Positions 1-10,587 of a DNA stretch of 64,000 nt are shown in pieces (positions within the stretch are counted from its first letter, which is position 1; every line of letters starts with the position of its first letter). The notes beneath the pieces were generated by a model. It saw only the letters and a program-made list of their open reading frames with translations. It made no database searches and had not been told where the DNA came from. This stretch comes from Rasiella rasia. GTDB taxonomy: Bacteria; Bacteroidota; Bacteroidia; Flavobacteriales; Flavobacteriaceae. The stretch lies in the NCBI RefSeq assembly GCF_011044175.1, contig NZ_CP049057.1, positions 1,379,501-1,443,500 of the forward strand, in the 5' to 3' direction. The position numbers and the translations under genes were made by a program.

Positions 1-2745
1 GTATCCAATTACGGTTAAGATTGCCGCAATAAAACTTTGGTCAATCTCCATGTTAAATGGCATTACCTTGTATGTTAGCGAGAAGATACCGAGTACGAGT
101 AATACATCATGGAATACCGCTGCTACGGCACCTAAACTAAACTGCCATCTTCTAAAACGTAGTAAGATATATAAGAATACCACCACAAGAGAACCTAAAA
201 CTGCCCAAAATGATGACGTTTTGATATCATCAGATATAGTAGGATTCACCTTATTGTATCCCATAAGTCCTGCGACTTTGGTTTCGGTGTCATTTCCATT
301 AATCTTAAAATCTTCTAACGTTAAATCTGAAGGGAAATCAGATTTCAAAGTAGAAAATAGCATTTGTTCAATTTCTGTATCGACTTCTTCTCCACTTTCG
401 TCTACTTTATATTTTGTTGAAATTTTTAACTGGTTGTCAGACCCGTATGTTTTAGCTTCAACACTTGTAAACACAGGAAGTAATTTCACTTCAATTTCTG
501 GAGCACTTACATCCTTATCGAAACGAACCGTATATGTACGTCCACCCACAAAGTCAATACCCTGGTTAAGACCTACTGTAAATAAAGACCCGATACTAAT
601 TGCAAGTAGTATTCCAGATATTACGTATGCAATTTTACGCTTTCTAAGGAAATCGATATTTACATTCTTAAATAAGTTCTTCGTAATTGGTGTAGAACAA
701 GTTAATGACTTACCATTTTTAGTATATCCATCAATGAATAATCTCGTAATGAAAATTGCGGTGAACAGTGACGTTAAAATACCAATTAGTAATGTAGTTG
801 CGAAACCTTGAATTGGCCCAGTACCAAATACTAATAAAATTAGACCTGTAAGACCTGTTGTAATGTTTGCATCTAAAATTGAAGATAATGCATTGCTAAA
901 ACCATCTTTAATAGCATCGCGCTGCGCCTTACCTTTTGAGAGCTCTTCTCGTATTCGCTCAAAGATAAGTACGTTCGCATCGACCGAAATACCAATGGTT
1001 AATACAATACCAGCAATACCAGGAAGTGTTAATACCGCTCCAATACCTGCTAATATCCCGAAGATGAACAAAATGTTTACTGCCAAAGCGATATCGGCAA
1101 AAATACCCGCTTTTCCGTAGTAAAAAATCATCCATATAAGTACAAATAATAAAGCAATGGCAAATGATAAAATACCACTATCAATTGCTTCTTGACCTAG
1201 TGTTGGCCCAACAACAGCAGCATCGATAATATCTGCAGAAGCAGGTAATTTACCTGCACGTAATACATTTGCTAAATCTTGTCCTTCAGCAATGGTAAAG
1301 TCTCCCGTAATTTCACTTCTACCTCCAGCAATTGGTCCAGAAGATACTCCAGGCGCAGAGTATACAATGTCATCTAACATGATTGCAATCTGACTTCCTT
1401 CTTGTGAAGCTTTTCCTGTCATTTCTTCCCAGATTTTAGCTCCTGTACCATTCATTTGCATGGTTACGGCTACACGACCCACTTGGTCGTATCCTTGAGC
1501 AGCATCTGTTACAACACCCCCACTTAATGGCGGTACATTTTCTCTGTTTCCAACTAAGGCATACAAATCTGCATACTCAACAGTTTTTGTTTCGTTGTCT
1601 ACAGTTACCTCTCTGTCTGTAGGTAATCCCCATACAAACTTCACATAACGCAATTCAGTTGGAAGTAACTGACGTATTTGAGGGTTATCTAGGTATTCTT
1701 TTATAGTCTCTTGATCTTTTGTTTGTACCGAAGCAATGATAGGTGATCCTGGTGTTCCAAAAGAAATTTTAGATAATAATGGGTTATTTACTGCAGGGTC
1801 TGTAGAGGCTTCTTCACCATCATCTTCTCCCAACAAATCCTGAAGGTCATCATCTGTAGCTTCTTCAGTAACTTCTTCAGTTACCGCAGTACTGTCTTGC
1901 GCTACTTCTGTTTCTGATACCTCAGACTCTACTACTTCCGCTTCTGGAGAAAGCATTGTTTTCAGTTTAGCATCTGCTTCAAACAAGAAACTTTGGAATG
2001 TTTCTGCTTTGTAAGCTTCCCAAAACTCTAATTGAGCCGTACTCTGTAAAAGGTCTTTTGTACGCTCTATATCTTTAGCTCCTGGCAATTCTACCAAGAT
2101 ACGTCCAGAATTCCCTAGACGTTGTAGGTTTGGTTGTGTTACCCCAAACTTATCGATACGCTTACGAAGTACTTCAAATGCTGAAGCAATAGACTCATCT
2201 ATTTTTCTTGAAATTACCGGACGAACTTCGTCGTTGGTCATAGAAGCATTGATTTCGTCTTCTAAGTTCTTGTTAAAGAAAATATTTGGAGAAGCTAACT
2301 TGTTGTCACCCGGAATGGCTTCAAAAGCTTCGTAAAAAGATTCAAGGTACGTATCTTGAGTTTGCTTCTGAAGTTCATCTGCATTAGACAATGCCTGATT
2401 AAACGCCGGATCTTTGGTGTTATTTGCCAAACCTTTCAAGATATCTTTTACAGATACTTGTAGGATCACGTTAATACCACCCTTTAAGTCAAGACCTTTA
2501 TTCAGCTCTTTTTCTTTTGCTGTCTTATAGTCTATCCCCAACATTTGAGGCAAATTGGTTACAGAATCTAAATATTTAGTTTCTGCTAAAGCTCGTTGAG
2601 CTGGTTCTGTTTCAGGATACTTCGCTTGCGCGTATTCCTTGGCGTCATCTTCTACTCCATTGGCAATGTAGGTGTACGATAATTGGTACAAACTTACAAT
2701 TCCGAAGAGAATAGCAAAGACGGTAATAAGTCCTTTATTTTGCAT
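1..2745 (-). CDS. secDF: Protein translocase subunit SecDF (fused SecD-SecF), 3' end cut off by the window
   Basis: Fused SecD-SecF auxiliary subunit of the Sec translocon, which uses the proton gradient to pull exported proteins into the periplasm. Reading the minus strand from the ATG at 2745 gives 915 uninterrupted codons running off the window edge; family members have about 1000 residues, so roughly the last SecF membrane helices are missing. Visible in order: N-terminal membrane segment (residues 5-22), the SecD motif GLDLKGG near residue 87, a long periplasmic P1 region with an acidic Glu/Asp-rich linker (about 1800-1960), the P1 head motif YSAPGV followed by GGRSEITGDFT, the SecD membrane helices with the motif GMSVDANVLIFERIREE, then the SecF half starting at the RKRKIAYVISG helix and the GIDFVGGR motif. 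A promoter of its own lies upstream. It follows, in the same direction, two genes encoding stand-alone SecDF-like periplasmic domains. Confidence 0.97.
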   Translation of the reverse strand, partial: MQNKGLITVFAILFGIVSLYQLSYTYIANGVEDDAKEYAQAKYPETEPAQRALAETKYLDSVTNLPQMLGIDYKTAKEKELNKGLDLKGGINVILQVSVKDILKGLANNTKDPAFNQALSNADELQKQTQDTYLESFYEAFEAIPGDNKLASPNIFFNKNLEDEINASMTNDEVRPVISRKIDESIASAFEVLRKRIDKFGVTQPNLQRLGNSGRILVELPGAKDIERTKDLLQSTAQLEFWEAYKAETFQSFLFEADAKLKTMLSPEAEVVESEVSETEVAQDSTAVTEEVTEEATDDDLQDLLGEDDGEEASTDPAVNNPLLSKISFGTPGSPIIASVQTKDQETIKEYLDNPQIRQLLPTELRYVKFVWGLPTDREVTVDNETKTVEYADLYALVGNRENVPPLSGGVVTDAAQGYDQVGRVAVTMQMNGTGAKIWEEMTGKASQEGSQIAIMLDDIVYSAPGVSSGPIAGGRSEITGDFTIAEGQDLANVLRAGKLPASADIIDAAVVGPTLGQEAIDSGILSFAIALLFVLIWMIFYYGKAGIFADIALAVNILFIFGILAGIGAVLTLPGIAGIVLTIGISVDANVLIFERIREELSKGKAQRDAIKDGFSNALSSILDANITTGLTGLILLVFGTGPIQGFATTLLIGILTSLFTAIFITRLFIDGYTKNGKSLTCSTPITKNLFKNVNIDFLRKRKIAYVISGILLAISIGSLFTVGLNQGIDFVGGRTYTVRFDKDVSAPEIEVKLLPVFTSVEAKTYGSDNQLKISTKYKVDESGEEVDTEIEQMLFSTLKSDFPSDLTLEDFKINGNDTETKVAGLMGYNKVNPTISDDIKTSSFWAVLGSLVVVFLYILLRFRRWQFSLGAVAAVFHDVLLVLGIFSLTYKVMPFNMEIDQSFIAAILTVIGY

Positions 2746-2791
2746 GTTGTTTTGTTTACAGTGTCTTTTACATCCCAAATTTTTGGGAGGG

Positions 2792-2819
2792 CAAATATAA
2801 AATTTACCACATTATTCAA
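2792..2819 (-). promoter_or_regulatory. Predicted secDF promoter (Bacteroidota type)
   Basis: On the minus strand TTG (2817-2819) is followed after 17 bases by TATATTTG (2792-2799), an exact match to the Bacteroidota -7 consensus TAnnTTTG. The transcript would start about 40 bases before the secDF ATG. The presumed leader contains a short palindrome, CCCAAATTTTTGGG at 2775-2788. Confidence 0.6.
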
Positions 2820-2952
2820 CACTAAATTATTGATATTAAATATGTTTTTCTGAAAGTCCTACGCTCTCGCATAAGGATATGATAAAAGATCAATGCCAAT
2901 AGCTAGCTCTGTTTCTTTTTAAATTGAATGTTAGGAAGTAATCTATTTTCCT

Positions 2953-3564
2953 TTACGATAAAGGGCCAGCCCGCACTTCTGGGAAATTAAAAGTAGAATA
3001 ATCTATATGAAGACTACAATCTAGTTGCACTTCATATGCAATTTTTTCAAAGGAATTGCAAAGGCGAATGATTTCTTCGGAAATACCCGCATATACAAAG
3101 GGGTCTACATACCGATCATTTCCTCCTTTGATTTCTATAACAAACCCATCAAAATCGAAGCCACCTTCTTGTCCATAATCTATGGCATCGATGTTAAGTT
3201 GATAATTATTTGAAGGGTTGTTAGCAGGAACATCTGTTGGAGCTTGGTCTGTATTTGAAGTAAAACCAATTTTTAGTAAGGTGTCATCAGAAAAAATACT
3301 TCGTACAGCCGCAACGTCCATTGCACTGTAATAGGTTATTTTTAAGTTTCCTTGTTGAGACTTGGTAATCTGAATGTTTGTACCGCCAATAGATTGCAAT
3401 TGCTTTTTTACAGCTGCAACAGCCTTTTGCGTTTCTTGCGCGGTTACTCCTTCGTTGTTAAATTGAACAACTATTTCCTGATTAGGTACAACCGTATTGT
3501 CTAGACCGATTCCTAAGAAAGCCAAGGCAATTACTATAATTGGTATGTACCATTTTTGGTTCAT
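2953..3564 (-). CDS. Small membrane-anchored periplasmic protein, possibly SecDF-periplasmic-domain-like
   Basis: 203-residue protein with an N-terminal signal anchor (NQKWYIPIIVIALAFLGIGL), the rest being periplasmic. I chose the ATG at 3564 over the TTG at 3597 because the longer form would begin inside the terminator hairpin of the preceding gene. The segment after the anchor (IVVQFN, then an amphipathic helix with the pattern AxxAVxAVKKQLQSIG, then NIQITKSQQ) has the beta-alpha-beta look of the small periplasmic domains of SecD or SecF. It sits between a SecD-like lipoprotein gene and secDF. The relationship is inferred from pattern and context, not proved; the C-terminal half (from about residue 110) is unrecognised. 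Downstream, 2746-2952 holds only the secDF promoter. Confidence 0.75.
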   Translation of the reverse strand: MNQKWYIPIIVIALAFLGIGLDNTVVPNQEIVVQFNNEGVTAQETQKAVAAVKKQLQSIGGTNIQITKSQQGNLKITYYSAMDVAAVRSIFSDDTLLKIGFTSNTDQAPTDVPANNPSNNYQLNIDAIDYGQEGGFDFDGFVIEIKGGNDRYVDPFVYAGISEEIIRLCNSFEKIAYEVQLDCSLHIDYSTFNFPEVRAGPLS

Positions 3565-3573
3565 GCGCCAAAT

Positions 3574-3608
3574 ATAAAAAAATAAAGACTGTATCACTAC
3601 AGTCTTTA
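3574..3608 (-). terminator. Rho-independent terminator of the SecD-like lipoprotein gene
   Basis: Perfect 11-bp stem (3583-3593 with 3598-3608) and a 4-base loop. On the minus strand it is followed by a T-rich tract that merges into TATATTTG (3568-3575), a -7-like box only a few bases before the next ATG at 3564. Confidence 0.8.
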
Positions 3609-3631
3609 TAGATATTATTGGTTAGAAATCA

Positions 3632-4543
3632 TTAATCTAACGGTTGCACATCGAAAGAAATAAGCTCCATTTTTGGCAAATACCCTAAAGCAATCTTCGC
3701 TGCCAATTCTTGCGCTTCTTCTACTGTAAAATCTCCAGTTATTTCAGACCTTCCCCCCTCTATTGGTCCAAAGACAACTCCAGGAGCAGAATACACCAAT
3801 CCATTAATGACCATTGCAATTTGGAATTGCTTTTTATACGCTTGCTCTGTTAGTACAGCCCATTGGTTAGCGACGTTAGGATACATTTGTATAGCGATTG
3901 CCGCACGCCCAATCTGATCTGTTGTTTGGCGAGCGTTTTCAACCATATTTCCTCCCATAGCTGGGTTCCCATTGGCGTCTGTTTTCACCAAATACAAAGG
4001 CACCAAACCATCTGCATCCATAATTCCCCAGAGCCAGCGCTGCTTATTAACAGGCACATTAGCAGACATCTTTGGGAGGTAGTTGTCTAGAAACCGCCGT
4101 ATCATGATGGTATCGGCGGCATGTGTATAGCCAATAGTAGGCATTCCAGAATGCTGACTAAACTCAAAATTTTCTCTAAACTGCTGTACTATCGAATCGT
4201 TTAATTGCAAGACCTTTTTAAAATTCTCAGACACTTCTACATTCGAAATAACTTCATAAAATTCGAGTTTTGTTGTGGCTGTCATATTATTTCTAACAAC
4301 CTCAGCAACGCCAGAAGTTTGTAATTCAACCTTGATTTCGTTGTTTGTAATTTGTGCGACTTCAGCCAAGACACCAAACTTTTTAAAGCGTTCTTGTAAT
4401 GCTTGAATGGCTTCTGTAGTTTGTTTTGGGTTTTCAACTTTCAAAATCGCCACCACTTGCTTATCTGGTTTGTCCAAAAAATTTCCGCAGGAAGAAGTGG
4501 AAACAACCACTGCTAGAAGAATGATGTATTTTAAAAGGCGCAT
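3632..4543 (-). CDS. Lipoprotein consisting of a SecD-like periplasmic (P1) domain
   Basis: 303-residue lipoprotein: signal peptide with lipobox STSSC (Cys19), then a soluble domain only. The C-terminal third carries the hallmark of the SecD P1 head, YSAPGVVFGPIEGGRSEITG followed by DFTVEEAQELAAKIALGYLP. This matches the motif in the neighbouring SecDF almost residue for residue. The N-terminal part (ALQERFKKFGVLAEVAQI, then ELQTSGV) resembles the P1 base, where SecD reads like RVxxFGVxEPxIQ. All the membrane helices of SecD are absent. The family knowledge is that P1 binds emerging substrates and swings between two states; what an untethered copy does is unknown. It is followed by its own terminator and lies between mdh and secDF. 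Confidence 0.9.
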   Translation of the reverse strand: MRLLKYIILLAVVVSTSSCGNFLDKPDKQVVAILKVENPKQTTEAIQALQERFKKFGVLAEVAQITNNEIKVELQTSGVAEVVRNNMTATTKLEFYEVISNVEVSENFKKVLQLNDSIVQQFRENFEFSQHSGMPTIGYTHAADTIMIRRFLDNYLPKMSANVPVNKQRWLWGIMDADGLVPLYLVKTDANGNPAMGGNMVENARQTTDQIGRAAIAIQMYPNVANQWAVLTEQAYKKQFQIAMVINGLVYSAPGVVFGPIEGGRSEITGDFTVEEAQELAAKIALGYLPKMELISFDVQPLD

Positions 4544-4590
4544 GCTTGGGTTTATTTAGTGTGTTTCAAATGTAACAAATCGGCAGCATT

Positions 4591-4625
4591 AAAAAACCTC
4601 TCAGAATATAGAAAACTGAGAGGTT
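4591..4625 (-). terminator. Rho-independent terminator after mdh
   Basis: 10-bp stem AACCTCTCAG (4595-4604) with CTGAGAGGTT (4616-4625), 11-base loop, and a T-run on the minus strand at 4591-4596. It lies 23 bases beyond the mdh stop. Confidence 0.85.
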
Positions 4626-4647
4626 CATGTTTATGCTAAAAAGAGTT

Positions 4648-5574
4648 CTATAACTCTAACAATCCGTTTGTTTTGCTTACACCTTCTGCGCTTTCTTGCA
4701 TATGTGCTTTTTCAGCATCGTTTAACGATATGTCTACAATTTTTTCAATTCCGTTTCGCCCTAAAACTACGGGTACTCCTATACATAAGTCGTTAAGACC
4801 ATACTCTCCCTCTAATAAGGTTGAACAAGGATATATTTTCTTTTGGTCACAAGCAATAGCCTGTACCAATCCGCTAACAGCCGCTCCTGGAGCGTACCAA
4901 GCAGAGGTTCCTAAAAGTCCGGTTAATGTAGCACCACCAACTTTGGTATCTTCCTTTACTTGATTTAATCGTTCGTCACTAATAAACTCTGTAACTGGAA
5001 CGCTATTTCTGGTTGCCAAACGCGTTAATGGCACCATACCTTTATCACTATGACCGCCAATAACCATACCATCTACATCACTAATTGGAGCTCCTAGTGC
5101 TTCTGCTAATCGGTATTTAAATCGAGCACTGTCTAAGGCCCCACCCATACCAATAATTCGGTTTTTTGGGAGATTGGTTGTTTTATGCACCAAATATGTC
5201 ATGGTATCCATTGGATTGCTCACTACAATTATAATGGTATCTGGAGAATGTTTAATAAGATCTGAAGAAACAGATTTTACAATTCCAGCATTAATCCCGA
5301 TTAACTCTTCACGAGTCATTCCTGGTTTTCTTGGAATACCCGACGTAATAACGCAGATATCGCTGTTTGCTGTTTTGCTATAATCGCTTGTAGAACCAGT
5401 AATTTTTGTATCAAATCCGTTTAACGAAGCCGTTTGCATCAGGTCCATCGCTTTTCCTTCAGCATATCCTTCTTTAATGTCTAACAATACTACTTCGCTT
5501 GCAAAATTTTTAATAGCAATGTACTCGGCACAACTTGCACCTACCGCACCTGCTCCTACAACAGTTACTTTCAT
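4648..5574 (-). CDS. mdh: Malate dehydrogenase
   Basis: NAD-dependent oxidation of malate to oxaloacetate in the TCA cycle, in the cytoplasm. The 308-residue length suits the lactate-dehydrogenase-like malate dehydrogenases of Bacteroidota. The Rossmann glycine motif is VVGAGAVGASC (residues 5-15) with Asp32 for NAD binding. The substrate arginines lie in PRKPGMTR (Arg82, Arg88) and at Arg151 in LDSARF; the catalytic pair is Asp148 and His175 (GGHSDKG). The ATG at 5574 is preferred: the upstream in-frame start at 5601 would add a non-conserved MATITKTKK extension before the Rossmann strand. It stands alone between two terminators. Confidence 0.97.
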   Translation of the reverse strand: MKVTVVGAGAVGASCAEYIAIKNFASEVVLLDIKEGYAEGKAMDLMQTASLNGFDTKITGSTSDYSKTANSDICVITSGIPRKPGMTREELIGINAGIVKSVSSDLIKHSPDTIIIVVSNPMDTMTYLVHKTTNLPKNRIIGMGGALDSARFKYRLAEALGAPISDVDGMVIGGHSDKGMVPLTRLATRNSVPVTEFISDERLNQVKEDTKVGGATLTGLLGTSAWYAPGAAVSGLVQAIACDQKKIYPCSTLLEGEYGLNDLCIGVPVVLGRNGIEKIVDISLNDAEKAHMQESAEGVSKTNGLLEL

Positions 5575-5697
5575 TTTTTTGGTTTTTGTTATGGTTGCCA
5601 TTGCAACCTTGATTATTATGTGTTCCTATTTTCTTCGGAAATCTGACGCAAAAATACAATTCTAGACATATATATTATACTAAGAGCCAGTTAAAAT

Positions 5698-5724
5698 AAA
5701 AGCCCCGACGTTGTCGGGGCTTTT
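5698..5724 (-). terminator. Rho-independent terminator after gyrB
   Basis: 12-bp GC-rich stem AAAAGCCCCGAC with GTCGGGGCTTTT around a 3-base loop, 12 bases beyond the gyrB stop codon. It ends in T residues on both strands and so could work in either direction. Confidence 0.9.
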
Positions 5725-5736
5725 GGTAGCTTTTTG

Positions 5737-7997
<2,261 letters not shown>

Positions 7998-8549
7998 ATG
8001 ACAAAGAATTTCCTCACAACCGCTCTTATTGCATTAGCACTTTTATTTACTGCAAACGCAGACGCGCAAAAATTTTCTGACTTAGATAAAAGTCCGATGG
8101 ACATGGCTGCTTATCCTTCCAACCACCGAGAAAGTAATAAACTTATAAAAATTGCTTACAGTCGCCCTCAACTAAAGGAGCGTCCGGTAAGCAAACTTGC
8201 TCCTACAGGAAAAGTATGGCGAACAGGTGCCAATGAAGCTGCAGAAATGACCTTGTATGTGCCTATGAAAGTTGGAGACAAAGTGGTACCTGCTGGTACG
8301 TACTCTTTCTTTACAATTCCGGGAGATAAGACTTGGACTGTAATTTTAAGTTCAGACGTAAATGTATGGGGTGCATACAGCTATAACGAAGCTAATGATG
8401 TGGCGCGAGCAACAGGAAAAGTAACTACTTCAGACGAAAAGTTAGAAGCATTTAGCATTGCTTTTGAAGAAGGAAACGGGGGTGTAACCATGCACTTAGG
8501 CTGGGGCAACCAACGTGTTGCAGTACCTTTTATGTTGGTAAAGAAGTAG
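7998..8549 (+). CDS. DUF2911 domain secreted protein
   Basis: 183-residue exported protein: signal peptide (NFLTTALIALALLFTANADAQ) and then a DUF2911 domain. The family signature is visible as KIAYSRPQLKERPV, GKVWRTGANEA, and then VPAGTYSFFTIPGDKTWTVI near residue 100. The family is common in Bacteroidota and its function is unknown. The ATG at 7998 is chosen because it directly begins the signal peptide; upstream in-frame codons would add a 23-residue non-signal extension overlapping the leader. It converges with queE across a shared terminator. Confidence 0.92.
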   Translation: MTKNFLTTALIALALLFTANADAQKFSDLDKSPMDMAAYPSNHRESNKLIKIAYSRPQLKERPVSKLAPTGKVWRTGANEAAEMTLYVPMKVGDKVVPAGTYSFFTIPGDKTWTVILSSDVNVWGAYSYNEANDVARATGKVTTSDEKLEAFSIAFEEGNGGVTMHLGWGNQRVAVPFMLVKK

Positions 8550-8584
8550 CGTTATAATTCTCTATTAGGAGAATAAACAATATT

Positions 8585-8627
8585 AAAAAAAGCCTTGCAG
8601 AATTAGTTTTGCAAGGCTTTTTTAGTA
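8585..8627. terminator. Bidirectional terminator between the DUF2911 gene and queE
   Basis: A 14-bp stem AAAAAAGCCTTGCA pairing with TGCAAGGCTTTTTT around a short loop, with A-runs and T-runs at both sides, so it can end both converging transcripts. Confidence 0.88.
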
Positions 8628-8648
8628 GGTCGTTTGGAATTATAAAAA

Positions 8649-9278
8649 CTACGGAATGTTTAAATATTTATGTGTTTGTAATGAAACTATCCACTTAGGG
8701 TTTGCCATAACATAATCTACAATGGCGGGCATCATTTTATCTCGTTTGCTCCATTCCGGCTGTAAATACAACTTACAGCTTTTAGAGACTTTTGCCGCTT
8801 GTTCTTCTGCAAAGCGGAAATCGTCATTGTTGTAAATTATCATTTTTAATTCATCTGCAGCTGCATAAACACCAGGTGTTGGCAGTTTCATTTTTTTAGG
8901 TGAAAGGCATACCCAATCCCATGTACCGCTTAATTCATAAGCCCCTGAAGTTTCAATATGAGTATCCATCCCTTTCGCTTTGAGCAGCGTAGTTAATGGC
9001 CCCATATCCCACGTAAGAGGTTCCCCTCCAGTTATAACTATGGTTTTAGAATAGTTGGATGCATTTTCGACAATAGAAGTAATTTCTGTTGGAGGATGAA
9101 TATTAGGATTCCAACTTTCCTTCACATCACACCAATGACAACCCACATCGCAGCCCCCAACCCTAATAAAGTAGGCAGCTGCTCCTTTGTGATATCCTTC
9201 TCCTTGAATGGTATAAAACTCTTCCATTAGCGGAAGCATGGTACCATTATCAACTAGTTTCTGTACGTCACTTTTCAT
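8649..9278 (-). CDS. queE: 7-carboxy-7-deazaguanine synthase (radical SAM)
   Basis: Radical SAM enzyme that converts 6-carboxy-tetrahydropterin to 7-carboxy-7-deazaguanine in the queuosine/7-deazaguanine pathway. 209 residues. The N-terminal FYTIQGEGYHKG motif precedes the [4Fe-4S] ligands Cys43, Cys47 and Cys50 in GGCDVGCHWCD. TGGEPL is the SAM-binding glycine-rich motif and the C-terminal QTHKYLNIP is typical of QueE. The ATG at 9278 is preferred to a TTG nine bases upstream, because TAAATTTG (minus strand, 9285-9292), an exact -7 box, overlaps that TTG. No other queuosine gene is in the window. Confidence 0.95.
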   Translation of the reverse strand: MKSDVQKLVDNGTMLPLMEEFYTIQGEGYHKGAAAYFIRVGGCDVGCHWCDVKESWNPNIHPPTEITSIVENASNYSKTIVITGGEPLTWDMGPLTTLLKAKGMDTHIETSGAYELSGTWDWVCLSPKKMKLPTPGVYAAADELKMIIYNNDDFRFAEEQAAKVSKSCKLYLQPEWSKRDKMMPAIVDYVMANPKWIVSLQTHKYLNIP

Positions 9279-9365
9279 GTGCTGCAAATTTACAGTTTTT
9301 AGTCGGCACTAACAGCGGCAGTATGCAGTAAGTTTTTAGGAATACTAGTATTGATATTTATATGT

Positions 9366-10487
9366 TTAAAATAATAAAAACAGCCAGTAAATAATTGCAC
9401 TACAAACTGCCGCGATTGGTAAGGTTAGCAGCCAGGATAACAAGATGTTCCGCACCACTTTAAGATCGGCTTTTTTAGTTACGGTTCCAATACCAAATAT
9501 AGAACCCACTGAAACATGCGTTGTTGAAACAGGCATACCATGAATACTTGCGGTAGTTACCAAAAGACCTGTGACTAAATTAGCGGTAAATCCCTGACCA
9601 CTGTTCATGGGTGTAATTTTTTTACTCATTAGTTCACCTACCTTTTTTGCATTTAACAATCCGCCAACAGCCATTGCAATTGCAACGGCTATCATACCCC
9701 ATTCTACATCTAATGCATTTATAACGATAAGCAAACCCACAATTTTTGGCGTATCATTTAACCCTCTTGCAAAGCTCACGATTCCAGCACTAAGAAAATG
9801 AGCTCCATCTAGGAGCTTTTGAGAATTGATACCATGAAAATTTCCTTTGTAGGTTTCAATACAATCCTTTTCATTCATAACATGAACCGTTTGTTTTGCA
9901 TCGGTGCCAATTTCAATAAATTCATTTTTAGTTGCAGTAGCCACTACAGGTACTTTTTCTGAACCTACACAAATGCAGGTTTGTTTGGTGACTCCCATGG
10001 CCTTTCTAACTTTCTTAAACAGGAGATAAACAAGCAGACTAACGACAGCAGCCATTAATGGGCTTACAATTAATGGCATTAAGAAGGTACCTCCTAGTTT
10101 TGCAAAATTAAAAGAAGTCCCTACAGCAACTACCCCACTACCAAACAATGCTCCGACCAGACTATGAGTAGTAGAAATAGGCATTCCAATTTTTGTTGCA
10201 ATAAAAACCGTAATTGCAGCTCCTAATGCTATAGAAATAGCAAACTCTGGAGCCTGAATTAAGTTATCAGGCACTAGCCCTTTGCCTGAAAAGTTTTTAA
10301 CCAAGGTACCTGCCAAAAAAATGGCTGCAATCGACCCTGCAAAGGTAGTAACTGTGGCCCATGCTATCGCTTTCTTATAATTTGTTGTGCCGCTACCAAA
10401 TAAGGTGGCAACTCCTTTAAAATTATCGTTGGCACCGTTCGTATACGCCAAAAAACACGCTGCTAAAAAAAGTAGAATTAATATCAT
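9366..10487 (-). CDS. Inorganic phosphate transporter, PiT family
   Basis: Inner-membrane phosphate symporter of the PiT family, 373 residues. The internal two-fold repeat is clear: NGANDNFKGVATLFGSG near the N-terminus matches ARGLNDTPKIVGLL in the second half, and GMPISTTHSLVGALFGSG matches GMPVSTTHVSVGSIFGIG. Hydrophobic helices fill both halves and a soluble loop of about 70 residues (with CICVGSEKVP) separates them. A CAAAAATA sequence (minus strand TATTTTTG) sits 10 bases before the ATG. No PhoU-like partner gene is adjacent, so high- or low-affinity status and the coupling ion cannot be told. Confidence 0.93.
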   Translation of the reverse strand: MILILLFLAACFLAYTNGANDNFKGVATLFGSGTTNYKKAIAWATVTTFAGSIAAIFLAGTLVKNFSGKGLVPDNLIQAPEFAISIALGAAITVFIATKIGMPISTTHSLVGALFGSGVVAVGTSFNFAKLGGTFLMPLIVSPLMAAVVSLLVYLLFKKVRKAMGVTKQTCICVGSEKVPVVATATKNEFIEIGTDAKQTVHVMNEKDCIETYKGNFHGINSQKLLDGAHFLSAGIVSFARGLNDTPKIVGLLIVINALDVEWGMIAVAIAMAVGGLLNAKKVGELMSKKITPMNSGQGFTANLVTGLLVTTASIHGMPVSTTHVSVGSIFGIGTVTKKADLKVVRNILLSWLLTLPIAAVCSAIIYWLFLLF

Positions 10488-10587
10488 AGGTAGGATTCAA
10501 AAATAAATTGAGATGATGAACAGTCGCATATAGCAAGTAAATCTTTCTATAATTACGAAAAATATCGCTTCTAAGTTTTTAATCAGA

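Noticed and set aside
50-1120. Long open frames on the plus strand, up to 254 codons
   Set aside because: They lie opposite secDF, whose minus-strand frame is continuous and matches the family throughout. The plus-strand peptides have no signal or domain.
2775-2788. Palindrome CCCAAATTTTTGGG as a terminator
   Set aside because: It lies in the secDF leader, with no T-run following on the minus strand, and is more likely a leader structure or chance.
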